64,000 bases of DNA from Plumapathes pennacea (GCA_964036295.1 OZ038464.1:4157501-4221500); one strand, 5' to 3'; shown: positions 21,701 to 29,513, numbered from the stretch's first letter. Notes: a model not told the origin generated them from the letters alone. A program made the numbers and translations.

Positions 21701-22721
21701 TCCGACTTTGAAACTAGCAGAACATTCACGATAACTTTAATGTTATATTTTCATCATGTGTACTTGTATATTTTGTGCGCCGATTATATTAAAGTGTATT
21801 GTTCTGTATGTGAGAGTACGAGCGATGCTCAGCTTTTAGTAAATTGTCATACCTTAATTTCTAGATTTTACTTTGTTAATAAAGTTTTCCATTTTTTTTA
21901 CCTGCATGGTCAAGATGGTTATATAATTGTGTTACATAAATCATCATAAACTGATGCTACACTGATAATATTTATCAACGTTTCGCCTCGCAGTACAACG
22001 CGCACGTGCAAACGGCCATGTAGCGTTGTTTATTATATAAATATCGATCAAATTTCCAGAATAAAGACATATCTCACAGCCTTAATTTCCTCTTAGAACT
22101 TGCAGTATTCAAAAATCGCGTGCACAGTGAACATATATCATTTTTATCTTTCAATTCTAAAGATGTCGCGCGCGATGAAAATATCTGTCCTTAAAACTGT
22201 AGAAATCCTGGTATTTCATCAATATCTGTATAATAACTTACGGTTATGGACCAAGAAAACATGTGGCTGCTAATGAACATTAAAATATATTATGTGGCTG
22301 GTCCACTGGTGTGCAATATGTCTACTATTAAAGCTTACCCGGGAACACACTTCGCTTTAGACTGCGAGCAGTCCCTCCAATTTTCCTCTAGGATCGTACT
22401 GCAAGAGTCCAGTTGCGAGCGCGAAAGAGTATGGCGTGCGGGAAGTGTGCCTCCCCTCCCCCTCCCCTGCCTCGCCCCACTTTCCGTGCGCCTTACTCTT
22501 CCGCGCTCGCGACTGGGCTCTTGCAGCACAATCTTAGAGGGAAAATAAGGGACTTCTTGCAGTCTACAATTGCTTTTACCTTCAGGATTAATTTCGCTGG
22601 GGATTGAAGAGATGGACTCACCACTTTCCTCTAAGTATTGACTTTGCTTATCTTCTTCGACCTCCTTTGTTGATGCCACCTTGTCGTCACAAGACTGATT
22701 TTCAGTTAGTTGAGAATCCAT
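720..22721 (-). CDS. TRPC-like cation channel, copy A (3' end outside window)
   Basis: This is a multi-exon gene for a TRP-family, TRPC-like plasma-membrane cation channel. Proposed exons, in transcript order: 22721-22580, 21673-21623, 19507-19410, about 18831-18712, 18426-18302, 17725-17531, 16810-16621, 10104-9801, 6365-6011, 4614-4598, 3901-3712, 3532-3514, 3229-3104, 2318-2230, 798-720. Domain order is an acidic N-terminus, a pre-S1 segment with the FLAHP motif, S1 to S6, a pore with FGLAE, and a TRP box starting EWCF. Splice phases agree from exon 5 to the last exon in view. The exon 4 borders do not agree with their neighbours, and a stop lies in frame just inside the expected start of exon 4. 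The last exon ends in phase 1, so the gene continues left of base 1, where copy B has SPRY exons. No ankyrin repeat is recognisable. Confidence 0.8.
882..1069. repeat. Foldback element (long hairpin)
   Basis: Near-perfect palindrome of about 188 bp. The arms begin CACGAGTTTCCATG and end CATGGAAACTCGTG, and the loop lies around GCCGCTTCGGC. Pieces of the same family (CACGCGGGATGTTGGGAGAA and relatives) occur at about 25,990-26,040 and 39,880-39,920. It lies in the intron upstream of copy A exon 14 and is absent at the matching place in copy B. Confidence 0.7.
1708..1760. repeat. Dispersed small element, CGCGCGTAGTATCAT family
   Basis: A short piece carrying TATGATACTACGCGCG (inverted here). 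Related copies lie at about 25,860-26,040, 39,795-39,850 and 42,930-43,140, each with AACCAATCAG or GATTGGCTAA next to it. This looks like a high-copy miniature element. Confidence 0.55.
1964..2168. repeat. Miniature element, 'AACCCTTT...AAAGGGTT' family
   Basis: About 205 bp with complementary ends (TTAACCCTTTCACTCC and GGGAGTAAAAGGGTTAA). The inside contains TTCTCACCAGAAATA and GAACTTGGCTTTTGATA. Related copies are at about 31,960-32,520, 32,755-32,945 and 34,515-34,790, with an end fragment at 27,590-27,640. Confidence 0.65.
2230..2318 (-). CDS. TRPC-like copy A, exon 13
   Basis: This 89-nt exon (phase 1 to 0) codes CKCKCRDGDPVNQDSSNQSS then KTKIDDQEFQ, a cytosolic linker. Acceptor TATTTTAG, donor CAG|GTAATT. 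In copy B the 3' half is replaced by about 550 bp of other sequence. Confidence 0.65.
2418..2556. repeat. Foldback element with TTATTACACGA ends
   Basis: An inverted repeat centred near 2,485. The arms carry GAGTGCAATACGGC and GCCGTATTGCAC, followed outward by TTACACGA and TCGTGTAA. Related pieces follow at 2,560-2,770 and recur near 17,880, 49,950-50,045 and 53,030-53,090. Confidence 0.65.
3104..3229 (-). CDS. TRPC-like copy A, exon 12 (TRP box)
   Basis: The 126-nt exon starts EWCFKRCVAYRTYRDYHPIP and continues VPLNIVSLPS. The Trp in E-W-x-F and the P-V-P-x-N-x-x-x-x-P motif correspond to the TRP box and following segment of TRPC channels. The acceptor is TTCTTTAG and the donor TATT|GTAAGT. 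About seven differences from copy B were counted by eye. Confidence 0.85.
3514..3532 (-). CDS. TRPC-like copy A, candidate 19-nt microexon after S6
   Basis: A 19-nt exon (codes TVCIQS plus one base) bounded by TTACAAG and CAA|GTGAAA. It converts phase 0 after S6 into the phase 1 required by the TRP-box exon. The same 19-nt unit with both splice sites is present in copy B. It is inferred from phase and conservation only. Confidence 0.45.
3712..3901 (-). CDS. TRPC-like copy A, exon 11 (pore and S6)
   Basis: This 190-nt exon codes the pore helix and selectivity filter (WWSTLRHLAWSLFGLAEM). S6 follows (AIYLVVAVILLVNLMIALLS), then NVYQGVE. An FGL-x-E filter and an LxNLMIAL gate helix are hallmarks of TRPC-type channels. 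Acceptor TTTCGTTTAG and donor GAG|GTAAAT are clear. Confidence 0.92.
4598..4614 (-). CDS. TRPC-like copy A, 17-nt microexon before the pore
   Basis: A 17-nt exon (codes KGGFA plus two bases) bounded by GCAAG and GCGTG|GTAAGT. It changes phase from 0 to 2, which is what the pore exon needs. Copy B has the same 17-nt exon. A longer version starting at an upstream AG would put the pore exon out of frame. Confidence 0.6.
6011..6365 (-). CDS. TRPC-like copy A, exon 9 (S3-S5)
   Basis: A 355-nt exon, phase 2 to 0. S3 begins DTWNVLDF, the usual W-N-x-x-D signature of TRP S3. S4 lies around LYGLNTLCLIVRAFGSALES, and S5 around FWQFLVAILAFSFAITKIFM. It ends CAGTAC|GTAATA. The reading frame is intact. 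Confidence 0.9.
6927..7300 (+). repeat. tRNA-derived SINE in intron of copy A
   Basis: The first 73 bases fold roughly as a tRNA. There is an A box (TGGCTCAGTTGG, 6,934-6,945), a B box (GGTTCGAACCC, 6,978-6,988), and an acceptor stem GCCCGGT pairing imperfectly with GCCGGAC. An unrelated body of about 300 bases follows and ends in a (TATG)n tail at 7,262-7,294. That layout is a SINE, not a functional tRNA gene. It lies within a block of about 2.15 kb (6,826-8,974) absent from copy B. Confidence 0.7.
7330..7412. repeat. Small foldback element
   Basis: Palindrome with arms around ATTATTCGCC and GGCGAATAAT and an inner pair GGTGAATAGCGGT / ACCGCTATTCACC. It lies directly next to another inverted-repeat element. 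Confidence 0.65.
7414..7594. repeat. Miniature inverted-repeat element
   Basis: Bounded by TAGTATATACCACACA on the left and TGTGTGGTATATACTA on the right, about 180 bp apart. There is no coding capacity. Confidence 0.65.
8257..8609. repeat. Direct duplication of about 85 bp around a dispersed repeat
   Basis: The segment starting AGAATACTGCACAATGTGCT occurs at about 8,261-8,343 and again at about 8,527-8,609 with one or two changes. The intervening DNA (8,345-8,525) carries GTTTCGGCCTTATTAGGCC and may be an insertion that duplicated its target region. Confidence 0.6.
9801..10104 (-). CDS. TRPC-like copy A, exon 8 (S1-S2, expanded S2-S3 linker)
   Basis: This 304-nt exon, phase 1 to 2, codes S1 (near TPYFVFVRDTISYIVLLLLH) and S2 (IEFAIIVFFVGRIIMELDQF). 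A linker rich in Lys, Asp and Arg follows (DRKKKHKKKKDSQRKDGE). The copy B exon is 241 nt, so copy A carries 63 extra bases (21 codons) in the cytosolic S2-S3 linker, in frame. The donor is TTTAG|GTAAGA. Confidence 0.85.
10685..11793 (+). mobile_element. Non-LTR retrotransposon 5' part (ORF1 and start of ORF2)
   Basis: ORF1 starts at 10,685. It codes a long coiled coil (residues about 15-100, rich in Glu, Lys and Gln), then SLEITGIPV, typical of the RRM-like core of LINE ORF1 proteins. At a C-run near 11,151 the frame is lost. The next frame continues DRLIMKYIHRDTRELIYK, so ORF1 is broken by an indel. A second frame from 11,560 (MAEIERNVSDVPFFNLSHRK, then SEYYSISKLNKTINKAG) resembles the start of ORF2 before the endonuclease. 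It stops abruptly near 11,793, where a different repeat begins. It lies antisense in intron 7 of copy A and is absent from copy B. Confidence 0.65.
11800..12400 (+). mobile_element. Helitron-like fragment (5' repeat plus start of Rep/helicase-type protein)
   Basis: A repeat with GACTCCAAGCGTGTCGCCAT (11,815-11,962) is followed by a frame from about 12,076. That frame codes a strongly basic coiled region (REARLQKRREQARARRNRET, then IEQRQIRLEKRR). This kind of Arg-rich start is common in Helitron helicase proteins of invertebrates; that assignment is from memory of the family. The frame shifts near 12,240. The same two parts occur in the same order, reversed, at 51,080-51,680. Confidence 0.5.
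13490..13735. repeat. Tandem repeat, 41-bp unit with degenerate 20-bp subunits
   Basis: Four units spaced exactly 41 bp start at 13,581, 13,622, 13,663 and 13,704 (CCGAATCCGTTTTGGCATAA ...). Shorter degenerate units (CATTCAGGCATAACCGAA) precede them. No protein-level constraint is visible. Confidence 0.85.
14280..14575 (+). mobile_element. Non-LTR retrotransposon 3' coding end (relic)
   Basis: The plus frame contains PIIFYDYIMPAQKSIHITQD, then ARTNYGTTTFNSLASQIWEK. This matches the C-terminus of LINE polymerases, where a Y-G-x-x-x-F-x-x-x-x-x-x-x-W pattern is usual. It may belong to the element whose start lies at 10,685. Confidence 0.55.
16020..16245. repeat. Foldback element
   Basis: The arms carry GAGACGAGTACTCATTGTGG and the inverted ACGAGTACTCGTCTTGTTCA, with outer matches GTACGTAATTCATGCCT / AGGCATGAATTACG. 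It lies in intron 7 of copy A and has no equivalent in copy B. Confidence 0.7.
16351..16461. repeat. Copy-A-specific hairpin element
   Basis: A near-perfect palindrome whose arms begin AAAGAGCCTCCCTCAAGCAT and end ATGCTTGAGGGAGTCTCTTT. The flanking sequence is continuous in copy B (CTTGACCCTTAATGTCTGG near 51,887), which gives an empty site. Confidence 0.8.
16621..16810 (-). CDS. TRPC-like copy A, exon 7 (pre-S1)
   Basis: This 190-nt exon, phase 0 to 1, starts FLAHPVVYDLIHKKWYGSSL. It continues into a hydrophobic segment, AIPDLLLFPLLFLVFGM, ending near HHITLKER. The F-x-AHP...WYG pattern followed by a hydrophobic helix is the pre-S1 region of TRPC channels. Acceptor TTTTGACAG and donor AG|GTAAGT are both strong. 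Confidence 0.85.
17205..17336. repeat. CA/CAC microsatellite
   Basis: An imperfect (CA)n tract of about 130 bp ending in (CCA)n. The matching place in copy B (52,508-52,540) has a C-run and (CCA)n instead. It generates spurious long Val/Cys frames. Confidence 0.95.
17531..17725 (-). CDS. TRPC-like copy A, exon 6 (cytosolic helices before pre-S1)
   Basis: A 65-codon exon, phase 0 to 0, containing EHQLGKLEKDVEAFAFHLLD and ending ALVDMTIDKNQKK. It runs straight into FLAHP of the next exon. In TRPC channels the helix before pre-S1 has the same position and a similar ending. Acceptor TTGTCCAG and donor AAG|GTAATA are clear. Copy B has an exon of identical length. Confidence 0.75.
18055..18190 (-). 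repeat. Dispersed repeat related to the Helitron-like 5' end
   Basis: Contains the reverse complement of the segment at 11,815-11,962 (GATGGCGACTCGCTTGGAGT here). The equivalent in copy B is at 54,045-54,165, so this insertion predates the duplication. Further copies are at 51,570-51,680 (-) and 61,190-61,320 (+). Confidence 0.6.
18302..18426 (-). CDS. TRPC-like copy A, exon 5
   Basis: This 125-nt exon enters in phase 1 and leaves in phase 0. It contains FESIHELVTPRSLMKVNRNS. The acceptor is TGTACAG and the donor GAG|GTAGGC. It is conserved in copy B. It forms part of the cytosolic N-terminus. The sequence does not match an ankyrin repeat well enough to call one. Confidence 0.65.
18712..18831 (-). 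CDS. TRPC-like copy A, exon 4 (5' border uncertain)
   Basis: The frame codes YSINLLRFKPAAIYAMKTVD then PFDVWLDLSAAEASE and ends at GAG|GTAAGG in phase 0. It is well conserved in copy B. The only plausible acceptors in copy A place a TAA in this frame immediately after the splice. The next exon needs an incoming phase of 1, so either a piece is missing or a different donor is used. Confidence 0.45.
19410..19507 (-). CDS. TRPC-like copy A, exon 3
   Basis: This 98-nt exon enters in phase 1 and leaves in phase 0. It contains the stretch DVPLCILREIQGLI. It follows the sequence CATGCTAG and ends TCTGTG|GTAAAG. It is open in copy A, but copy B has 8 extra bases and a stop. The product is not recognised. 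The polypyrimidine tract is weak, so this could also be conserved intron sequence. Confidence 0.45.
19540..21430. repeat. Inverted pair of repeat arms in intron 2 of copy A
   Basis: The left arm (about 19,540-20,020) and right arm (about 20,985-21,430) are inverted copies sharing GACCCATCAAATATTTCCTC and more distal sequence. Each contains its own foldback of about 165 bp (19,830-20,000 and 20,985-21,160) with GGCTTCGGAAATATGCA arms. The left arm has a 34-codon frame starting MTTAEDINSFVEKAVPESTK, which resembles the N-terminus of recombinase-like transposon proteins (weak). DNA between the arms (20,430-20,600) also occurs in copy B at 55,505-55,935, so the arms are separate insertions, not ends of one element. 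Confidence 0.6.
19590..19626. repeat. Perfect short palindrome
   Basis: AATAACGTCCGCTCACGAGC followed by its mirror GGACGTTAT. It lies inside the left arm of the inverted pair and is missing from the right arm. Confidence 0.7.
21623..21673 (-). CDS. TRPC-like copy A, exon 2
   Basis: This 51-nt exon has phase 1 at both ends and codes DSDYGHDVTDHDRKEAE. The acceptor is a TTTTTCAG tract. The donor is GC, not GT (AAG|GCAAGTAC), and the same GC donor occurs in copy B. Confidence 0.55.
22398..22530. repeat. GC-rich hairpin in intron 1, shared by both copies
   Basis: The arms are GTTGCGAGCGCGAAAGAG and CTCTTCCGCGCTCGCGAC, with a C-rich loop. Copy B has the same element at about 57,352-57,500 with a longer C-run, so insertion predates the duplication. 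Confidence 0.7.
22580..22721 (-). CDS. TRPC-like copy A, exon 1 (start codon)
   Basis: The exon opens with ATG and codes an acidic, serine-rich N-terminus (MDSQLTENQSCDD..., KEVEEDKQSQY). It ends at a GT donor (GAAG|GTAAAAGC) in phase 1. Copy B has the same exon with the same donor and clear protein similarity. An AG just upstream of the ATG could be an acceptor, so an untranslated exon may lie further upstream. Confidence 0.65.
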
Positions 22722-22740
22722 TATAAGGACACTAGCACTT

Positions 22741-24775
22741 CTGCAAATAAAATATTTTGTTTACCCTAGCGGCTTTTTGTCAAAATGGCCGATTTTGGCC
22801 AAAAATTGAAAACTCTTGAAACTTTCAGGAAACTTTCCTAATGAGAGCCGTTTCATTTCTATATTGACTACCTGAAAGGCTTTCCAAAATCATTTCAGTT
22901 TTTTTTCCGTGAGTAGGCTACTCTGTCAATATCGACTACTTTTCAAAATGTTGGATATTGTTAAAAATTTGAAGTCTGTTTACATGCAAAAACTGGATAA
23001 TTTGACGAAGTCTTCAAACATGTTGCTAACTGAAAACAGTCGTTTTGGAGACACCAAAAATACCAAACACAACAATAGTTTATAAATACATCACTTTATT
23101 GTCAAATCACTAAAACCCTTCGTCACTAAAAAAATCTGCATTTTGCTGATCAATACAATATTTATTTGTAGCTATACAGTTTCGGCTGCTAAAGACTTGA
23201 TCTTGACGGTCTGAACTTGCAGTCTACGCATCACAGCCCTCTTGCTACGAGATTACGTCAGATTGGCTGATTTTCTCCGTGTGCTTTGCCATAGCCCATT
23301 ACTGGTCACCAAAACGACCATCAAATTGCCCACATTAGGTCACAAGTTGATTAGTGTTATAATAATATAGATGCAAAAATACTCCATTCTGATTGGCTGA
23401 GAACAGGGTGTTATATTTAAATTAGTGTGCAAGTGTGCAAAAAAGGTTAATCAGGTGTGCAAAAGTAGTTAATCAGAGTTTATTGCACAGAATAATTGAT
23501 TTTGCGTACTCCGTTGCCATGACAATCACGCAAGTAAGTCGCAAGCTCAACTTTTGCATCGAGCGAGAGATGCCCAAAACATAAACAAAGGAGCCATAAA
23601 AGTTTAAACTAGGAAATTCAAACGAACGAAATCGACTCTAAAACATGGACGAAAATGCCTGTAAGAAATTCGGGGAGGAGTGGAATTATCGTCAAATGAA
23701 AGTGGAAATCTACGAGCCCGAAGTCAAGTTATGTTCAGAGATCAGCAAAGTGCGAAACCATCCGCAGCGGGAAACGATACGATACGATACGATAATCTTT
23801 ATTTAAACACGATAAGAGTTTAAGCATCAGCTTGTGGGGTCGTGGGAATAGTCTGAAACTTCAAGAGATCATCGACAGGTCGTGATCAGTAAACTTAGTA
23901 AGTTGATTTCTCCAGTTTCGATCCAGTTTCTTCTTCTGAAAAGCTTGTTTGTGAAAGTTTAGCCGCTCAATGTTCGTGAGTGTGTCGATCGTCTCTGCAG
24001 AACTTTATGACTGAAGCTTGAAGGCTTCACGAGACGATAGCAATTTTTTCACTGAACAGCAGCTTCAACCGGGTTTCATAATCTTCGCTAAGGAAATATA
24101 ACTATATAGACTTGCCGTAACTCGGGTTTCTCTTCCTTTCGATGATTGTCTGCAGCCAGTTATGCCGTTTTAGCGGTTCTGCTGTTCGGTGACTTTCAGC
24201 CATAACGTGTTCCATAGCAAAGCTCAGGGTGGTGCACGCAGCCAGTCGAAAACCCACAGTCTTCGGGCAGGCGGTCTTTCCCCTCGCCCCCACCCCCCTC
24301 CCCCTGCCCCGTAATTTTGTCACTCGACCTCAGTCTCCCATCTGCCATCAGTACAAAATGGCGCCCGTGAACACCGTTCAACCGCATCGAATGAGACCGC
24401 CAGCTACGCAGGCTAGGATTGAGATGTACTGAGCGCCGAGTTCAAACAATTTGTTGATAATCGTGGCAACTTTAATTCAATTGAGACTCACAAGAAATTG
24501 GGGAGGGTTAGGTCGTGCTCAACTCCCTCTTTTCTTGAAATATTAAAAAAAATCGCTTCGTCAGTTCAAGAAGGAATACTCGTGTCAACAAGAGTTAATT
24601 GCGTGGCAAACATTTTGAGCTACAGAAATCGAGTTTGCGCCCTTGGAAAAACAGAAGGAATTAACGCGCCCTGTATATAACTTTTCCGAACCAGACTGTA
24701 ACTGCTCCATAGTACAATTCAGTATACATGCTTGGATAGCTAATAAAGCTTAGATGGCGACATTTTCTCTCAAAT
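22741..24775. other. Upstream region of copy A, no gene recognised
   Basis: The first 100 bases match copy B upstream sequence (AAAATGGCCGATTTTGGCC at both). The rest differs. It holds a short repeat (ACGATACGATACGATA, 23,785), an unrecognised frame of about 50 codons from 23,645 (MDENACKKFGEEWNYRQMK) and a short C-rich stretch near 24,290. No splice-bounded gene was recognised. Confidence 0.5.
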
Positions 24776-25187
24776 TAAAGCAGCAAACATGACTTGAATA
24801 TCGCCTGGAGGTCTCAACAAAGAATCAACAAATAATTTCAATCGCATAAGCATATAATATTTATCCCATATTTTCTTGAACTCATCAGTCCCACGTACAT
24901 GCCATAGGATACTGATTCAGTCAGTCATCTTGTGCAAAGGTCAAGCAATATAAAATTCGTCCAATGATGTATTTCTTATCCACAAACCAGTTCCGAATAT
25001 CTCTTCAATCTGTCTTCATGGCATGCCATCGTCCTTGTTATTTTTTTCGCATTTCATTTGTGTCCGTATTTAAATTCTCATTTTCTGCGTAGAAAATTGC
25101 TTGAAGTCTAACAAATTAAAGTTAATACAGCTTTGACTAAAATTTCACATTCACTTATATCTGCCTTCTTGATTTAAACGGATAATT
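24776..25187. repeat. Distal part of the segmental duplication, A side
   Basis: Sequence from AAACATGACTTGAATATCGC to GATTTAAACGGATAATTA matches 60,785-61,190 with scattered substitutions. It then diverges abruptly, which marks the outer limit of the matching block. Confidence 0.75.
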
Positions 25188-25189
25188 AC

Positions 25190-26066
25190 TGTATGTTCCT
25201 AAGACTGTTCGCACATATGACGGAATAATAGGAAGGCATACAAAACAGAAATGTATCCATAGACTTTTTGACTATGGCTTCTCGACAAATTAGTCGCGGT
25301 TAGACTTACAGAAGGGGCGAAGCCTGTTTCTTACCGGATATCTATTCGTTCCTCCTGGTCATAGTGTTTCTTGTCGTCCAAAGCTGTTTACGAGTACAGA
25401 ATATAAAAATAAATTATGCCTGTGATGTATTGGCGCTGAAAGCACGAGATCGAATTAATTTTTCTGTCAGTTACCATGCCCAAAGCAGTTACCACAGGCA
25501 ACCTCAAGCTGATCGAATTGTTTTTCTTTTCTACACACATCGCGGCACTTGTTGAAATCTAATAAGTTCGGAAAAGTTTGACCGAAAGATTCCTGTCCTG
25601 TTTTGAGAATTGCAACTGACTATACTTATGGTTCATGAGTGTGTCTTATCGAAGAAATGAGACGGGCAAATGAGACGTTGGCTTTTCAGTACAGTGGCTC
25701 TTTAAATATATTCACAGCACGTTCGACCTATCACCACCAAGAAATTAACTTTTAAATCCTAGAATCTGGACTTTCTAACTCCTAAAATGTAACACAACAA
25801 AACTTGCTGTCGCTACTGAAGTGAATACAATTTCGCATTGGAGCACAATTTAACAAGATATAAAATATCTATGATACTACGCGCGTTCTGATTGGCTAAA
25901 TAACCGTATACTACAAGCTGACGTGAGATACGTGATGTATTTTGTTGCCTAATTACTTTATTTAAGAAATGTGTAACGTGCTCTCGTGTAATATAGCCTC
26001 ATCTAAACACGCGGGAAGTTGGGAGAACACGAGAGTAGCGTGGGGAAACCACGACACATTTTCTTG
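25190..26066. repeat. Intergenic repeats, no gene
   Basis: 25,390-25,520 (GGCGCTGAAAGCACGAGATC) resembles 28,560-28,700. 25,860-26,040 belongs to the CTACGCGCG small-element family. No exon was recognised. Confidence 0.5.
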
Positions 26067-26070
26067 TTAA

Positions 26071-27588
26071 GGTGGCTCCATAGGGTTTTCAGACGCAATT
26101 TCGCGTGGGCACCAAAATCACAATGAAATAAAAACCCGACTTTCGTAATTCTTTGGAGAAAATCTGAATTTAACAGGAAATTCTAAAAACTCGGAATAAA
26201 AACAATTTACGATGCGTGCACGACGAAGAAACCAAACTTGCAAGCCTTTCAATCAAACTAAGTACACGCCGGCTTTACTTGATCGCCGATCTTTATCACT
26301 TTTCCTTCGAATGTATATAACTCTATTGAATTAGTTTGAAAGTATTGTTTCTGCACATCCTGTCAGGCCAATAACTAAACAAGCAACACACGATGAAGAA
26401 GTTCTACAATTCAGATTTTATTCTGTTTGACTTTGAAATGAACAGCCGTGACAAACGCGGCTCAAACGGTCATTTCGGCAATCATCAGTTGCAATGGACA
26501 AACCAGCACATTCGGCCTAGTCACAACACTTACAGCAATTCTTGGAAGTAAGCAAACTTAGACAGAAATTATTGGCGTTGTTATGAAGCTTTGCAAATCC
26601 TACTAACCTGCAGAGTTTGATCCCGTGTCAGTCTGTGGCATATTATCTCAGGTGAGCAGTCGCAAAACTAAATATTCACGAACTGTACTGAATAAGTATG
26701 AATGAACTTGATGGGACACAACTGCCAACAAACTTGTTGGGAGCTAGTGGACTAGCATACGACGGCTTGAACTGACGACTTTCGAACGGTCTTCACGGCT
26801 TTGTATTGAAAAGGATTGAGTTGTTGAACAGCAAATTGTTCGAGACTTCGCCAACAGTAGTTCGCACAGCATAATTCGTGGCTGACATCCAGTACGAGCT
26901 TCTCAAGACAGAAATTCAGGAATTGCATGGTGTTTCCTTTTAGCTTCGCACCAAGAAAACTTGCTGTACTTGCTGGCGTGTGATCGCCGCTTTCTCCTCG
27001 TGTTTACAATTACGGCTAACGCATGCGCACTTGTCGACCTTGTCGAGTCAATATTTTGCATTTGATGGCGCAATACGCACGTAAAATATCAAGTTTTTCT
27101 CTGCATTTTTCTCGAGTTTCCTTCGGTGAATCTGTCTTAAATTTTGCAGGCAAACGAAGATTATATCCGGTTTTGTAATATTTGATTTTAATGGAAATTT
27201 ATGGAGCAGAATTTTTTTTATTTGCAAAAAACATAAATTGACAATTAGCTCGAATCCGCTCCTCTAACCCCAACTTTTTTTCACAGTTATGTTTACCTTA
27301 TACAAATCTCTAAACATACTGAAAGTTTCAGAAAAATTCACCGAAGAAAACTCCAGAAAATAGAGCAGAAAGTTTGAAAATGGGGTGGAAGACCTTTTTT
27401 TCAAGGACATATTGTTTCCATAGCAACCACACTAACGTGACAAAAGTAAGATGTATACGCAACAGACCTTTCGAAACATCTACCCTGCAAATTTGATCAA
27501 GAAAGAATATAATGAAATGAAAATATGACGGTTTTGGTGTCATAAACTAAATACAAGCAAGTGCAGGGAAATACCCTATGGAGCCACC
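26071..27588. mobile_element. piggyBac-like non-autonomous DNA transposon
   Basis: The ends are exact 16-bp inverted repeats: GGTGGCTCCATAGGGT at 26,071 and ACCCTATGGAGCCACC ending at 27,588. Both are flanked by TTAA (26,067-26,070 and 27,589-27,592), the hallmark target duplication of piggyBac elements. The 1,518-bp interior has no frame longer than about 70 codons and no transposase. It is inserted in a copy of the small AAAGGGTT-family repeat. Confidence 0.8.
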
Positions 27589-28019
27589 TTAAAAGGTTGG
27601 AAGAATCTGCATTTTGAGCTTGGGAGTGAAAGAGCTTGGAAACTTGTATCACTGTTTGATATTTTGATATTCCATTCCGTGGTAGGAACCTCTGTCTTGC
27701 AGGGTAAAGCACTCGTAACGGTGTTTATAATTCATAAAGCCTGGTTTTCACGAGCGACGAAGTGATTCGCGCGAGTAGAAAAATAACTTATCCAACATAT
27801 CGATCTAACAATTCAGTACACTTGCATCCTGGAGAATTTGCCTAAGGTATAACTTCAAGCATTTTAATAGCAATAAAACAAATATGCAAAAATAATATAA
27901 TTCACAAAAAACGTTGTTAAGACGCCAGCTGCAGTCACTGTTTGCCACGCAAACCATACGGCAAACTGATTATTTTTGTTACTGCATTTGCATCTGTGTT
28001 GGACCCAAATTCGCTGCCT

Positions 28020-29200
28020 CAGTTTTTCCAGAAAGTGTCTAATTTTATTCCAAGCTCTATTTTCAAAAATAATTCAAACTAAGCCAATAAAGACACAATT
28101 TTCAAACAATTTACACCAACATTTTACATTAAAACACTGAAGTGTCTCGATCTAGTCTCACTCAAACTCCTTGAGCAAGTTTACTGTGAAAACATTTCGC
28201 GTTCGGTTATGTACTCCAATATTCTCGACATACAGCCGCACAATTCTGCCTCGAACCATTACTTTATAATGTATCTTACCTCGCTGTTCATGAGAATGTT
28301 GGTGAAGATGTTGCAAATCTCCTCAGAACTAAACGAAATAGAAATGACATTAGAAAATGTATATTTACCTCGGTAGACGCTGTTGGTATTGTGTACACGC
28401 TGACATAAGGAATGCAATAATTTACATCTTTCTAAAGAATAGGTCGCATAAACACTTGTAATAGTTCACTATTAGCAACTGATGTTGCGAAGCAAGCCGT
28501 CTTACCAATTCTTTGCGATGCTTTAATTCCTCCTGATACTTGTAAGTGTTTCTCGTGGTTCTAAGCTTGTAGTGAATACAGAATAGACATGTAAATGACG
28601 TTTGTGATCTTATGGCGCTGAAAGCACGAGATCGAATAAATTTACTATGTCAGCTACCATACCCAGAAGACGTTACCACAGGCAACCTGAGGAGGTCACA
28701 CTCAATCCTATAATTTATTACGGAATATTTTTAAACTCCGGCCAGCTTCAGACACTATCTGCTACACATTAACCATACAAACTGACTAATTTTACTATAT
28801 ATACACTGCGTCATTCTCCTGAAAAACGCTCTATTTAGTTAAGTGTCTAATTTTATTTCAAGCTCTCTATATATCATAGAAGCTGCTTCAAACTAAGCCA
28901 ACAAAGATGTTGTAGTTTACACAAACACTTCACATTCAACCACTCATCCATAGTTTTCTCGAGTTATTCGAGCTATTATGCTGTGAAAATTTTTCACACT
29001 CGACTCTATACTCCAGTATTCTCGAAGTCATATAATTATGCCTCGAGCTATTCTGTTATAAGATATCTTACCTCGGTATTTCTGCGACTGTTGGTAAAGG
29101 TGCTGTAAATCTCCTCAGAACTAAACGAAATAGCATTGACATTATAACCAATATAAATGTATTTACTTCGGTTTTATTATGTGGAAGTAAGAAACGCTGA
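28020..29200. repeat. Local tandem duplication with a candidate exon in each unit
   Basis: Two divergent units (about 28,020-28,720 and 28,840-29,200) share CTCCTCAGAACTAAACGAAAT and nearby sequence. Each contains a 49-nt minus-strand segment with TTTCGTTTAG before it and GAG|GTAAGAT after it: 28,328-28,280 (codes SEEICNIFTNILMNSE) and 29,120-29,072 (SEEIYSTFTNSRRNTE). They could be upstream exons of copy A or remnants of another copy. The parent gene is not recognised. Confidence 0.4.
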
Positions 29201-29365
29201 CATAATATCTTACATCCTTGTTTGATTCCCTGCAGAACACTGTCACTTTTAAAACCTCAATAATTTAGATTCACTATTAATCCGGTTGCATGGATGGCGT
29301 AAAGCAAGGTGCCTTAAGAAATGGCCTACTGGCTCACTGCTGTTGTGAAATGGCGAAGCTGAATA

Positions 29366-29366
29366 A

Positions 29367-29456
<90 letters not shown>

Positions 29457-29513
29457 ATAGATAAGTAAATAAATAAATAAATAAATAAATAAATGAATAA
29501 ATAAATAAATAAT
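29366..29513. repeat. (AAAT)n microsatellite
   Basis: About 148 bp of AAATAAAT repeats with few interruptions. The long Ile/Phe/Tyr frame on the opposite strand is an artefact of it. Confidence 0.97.
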
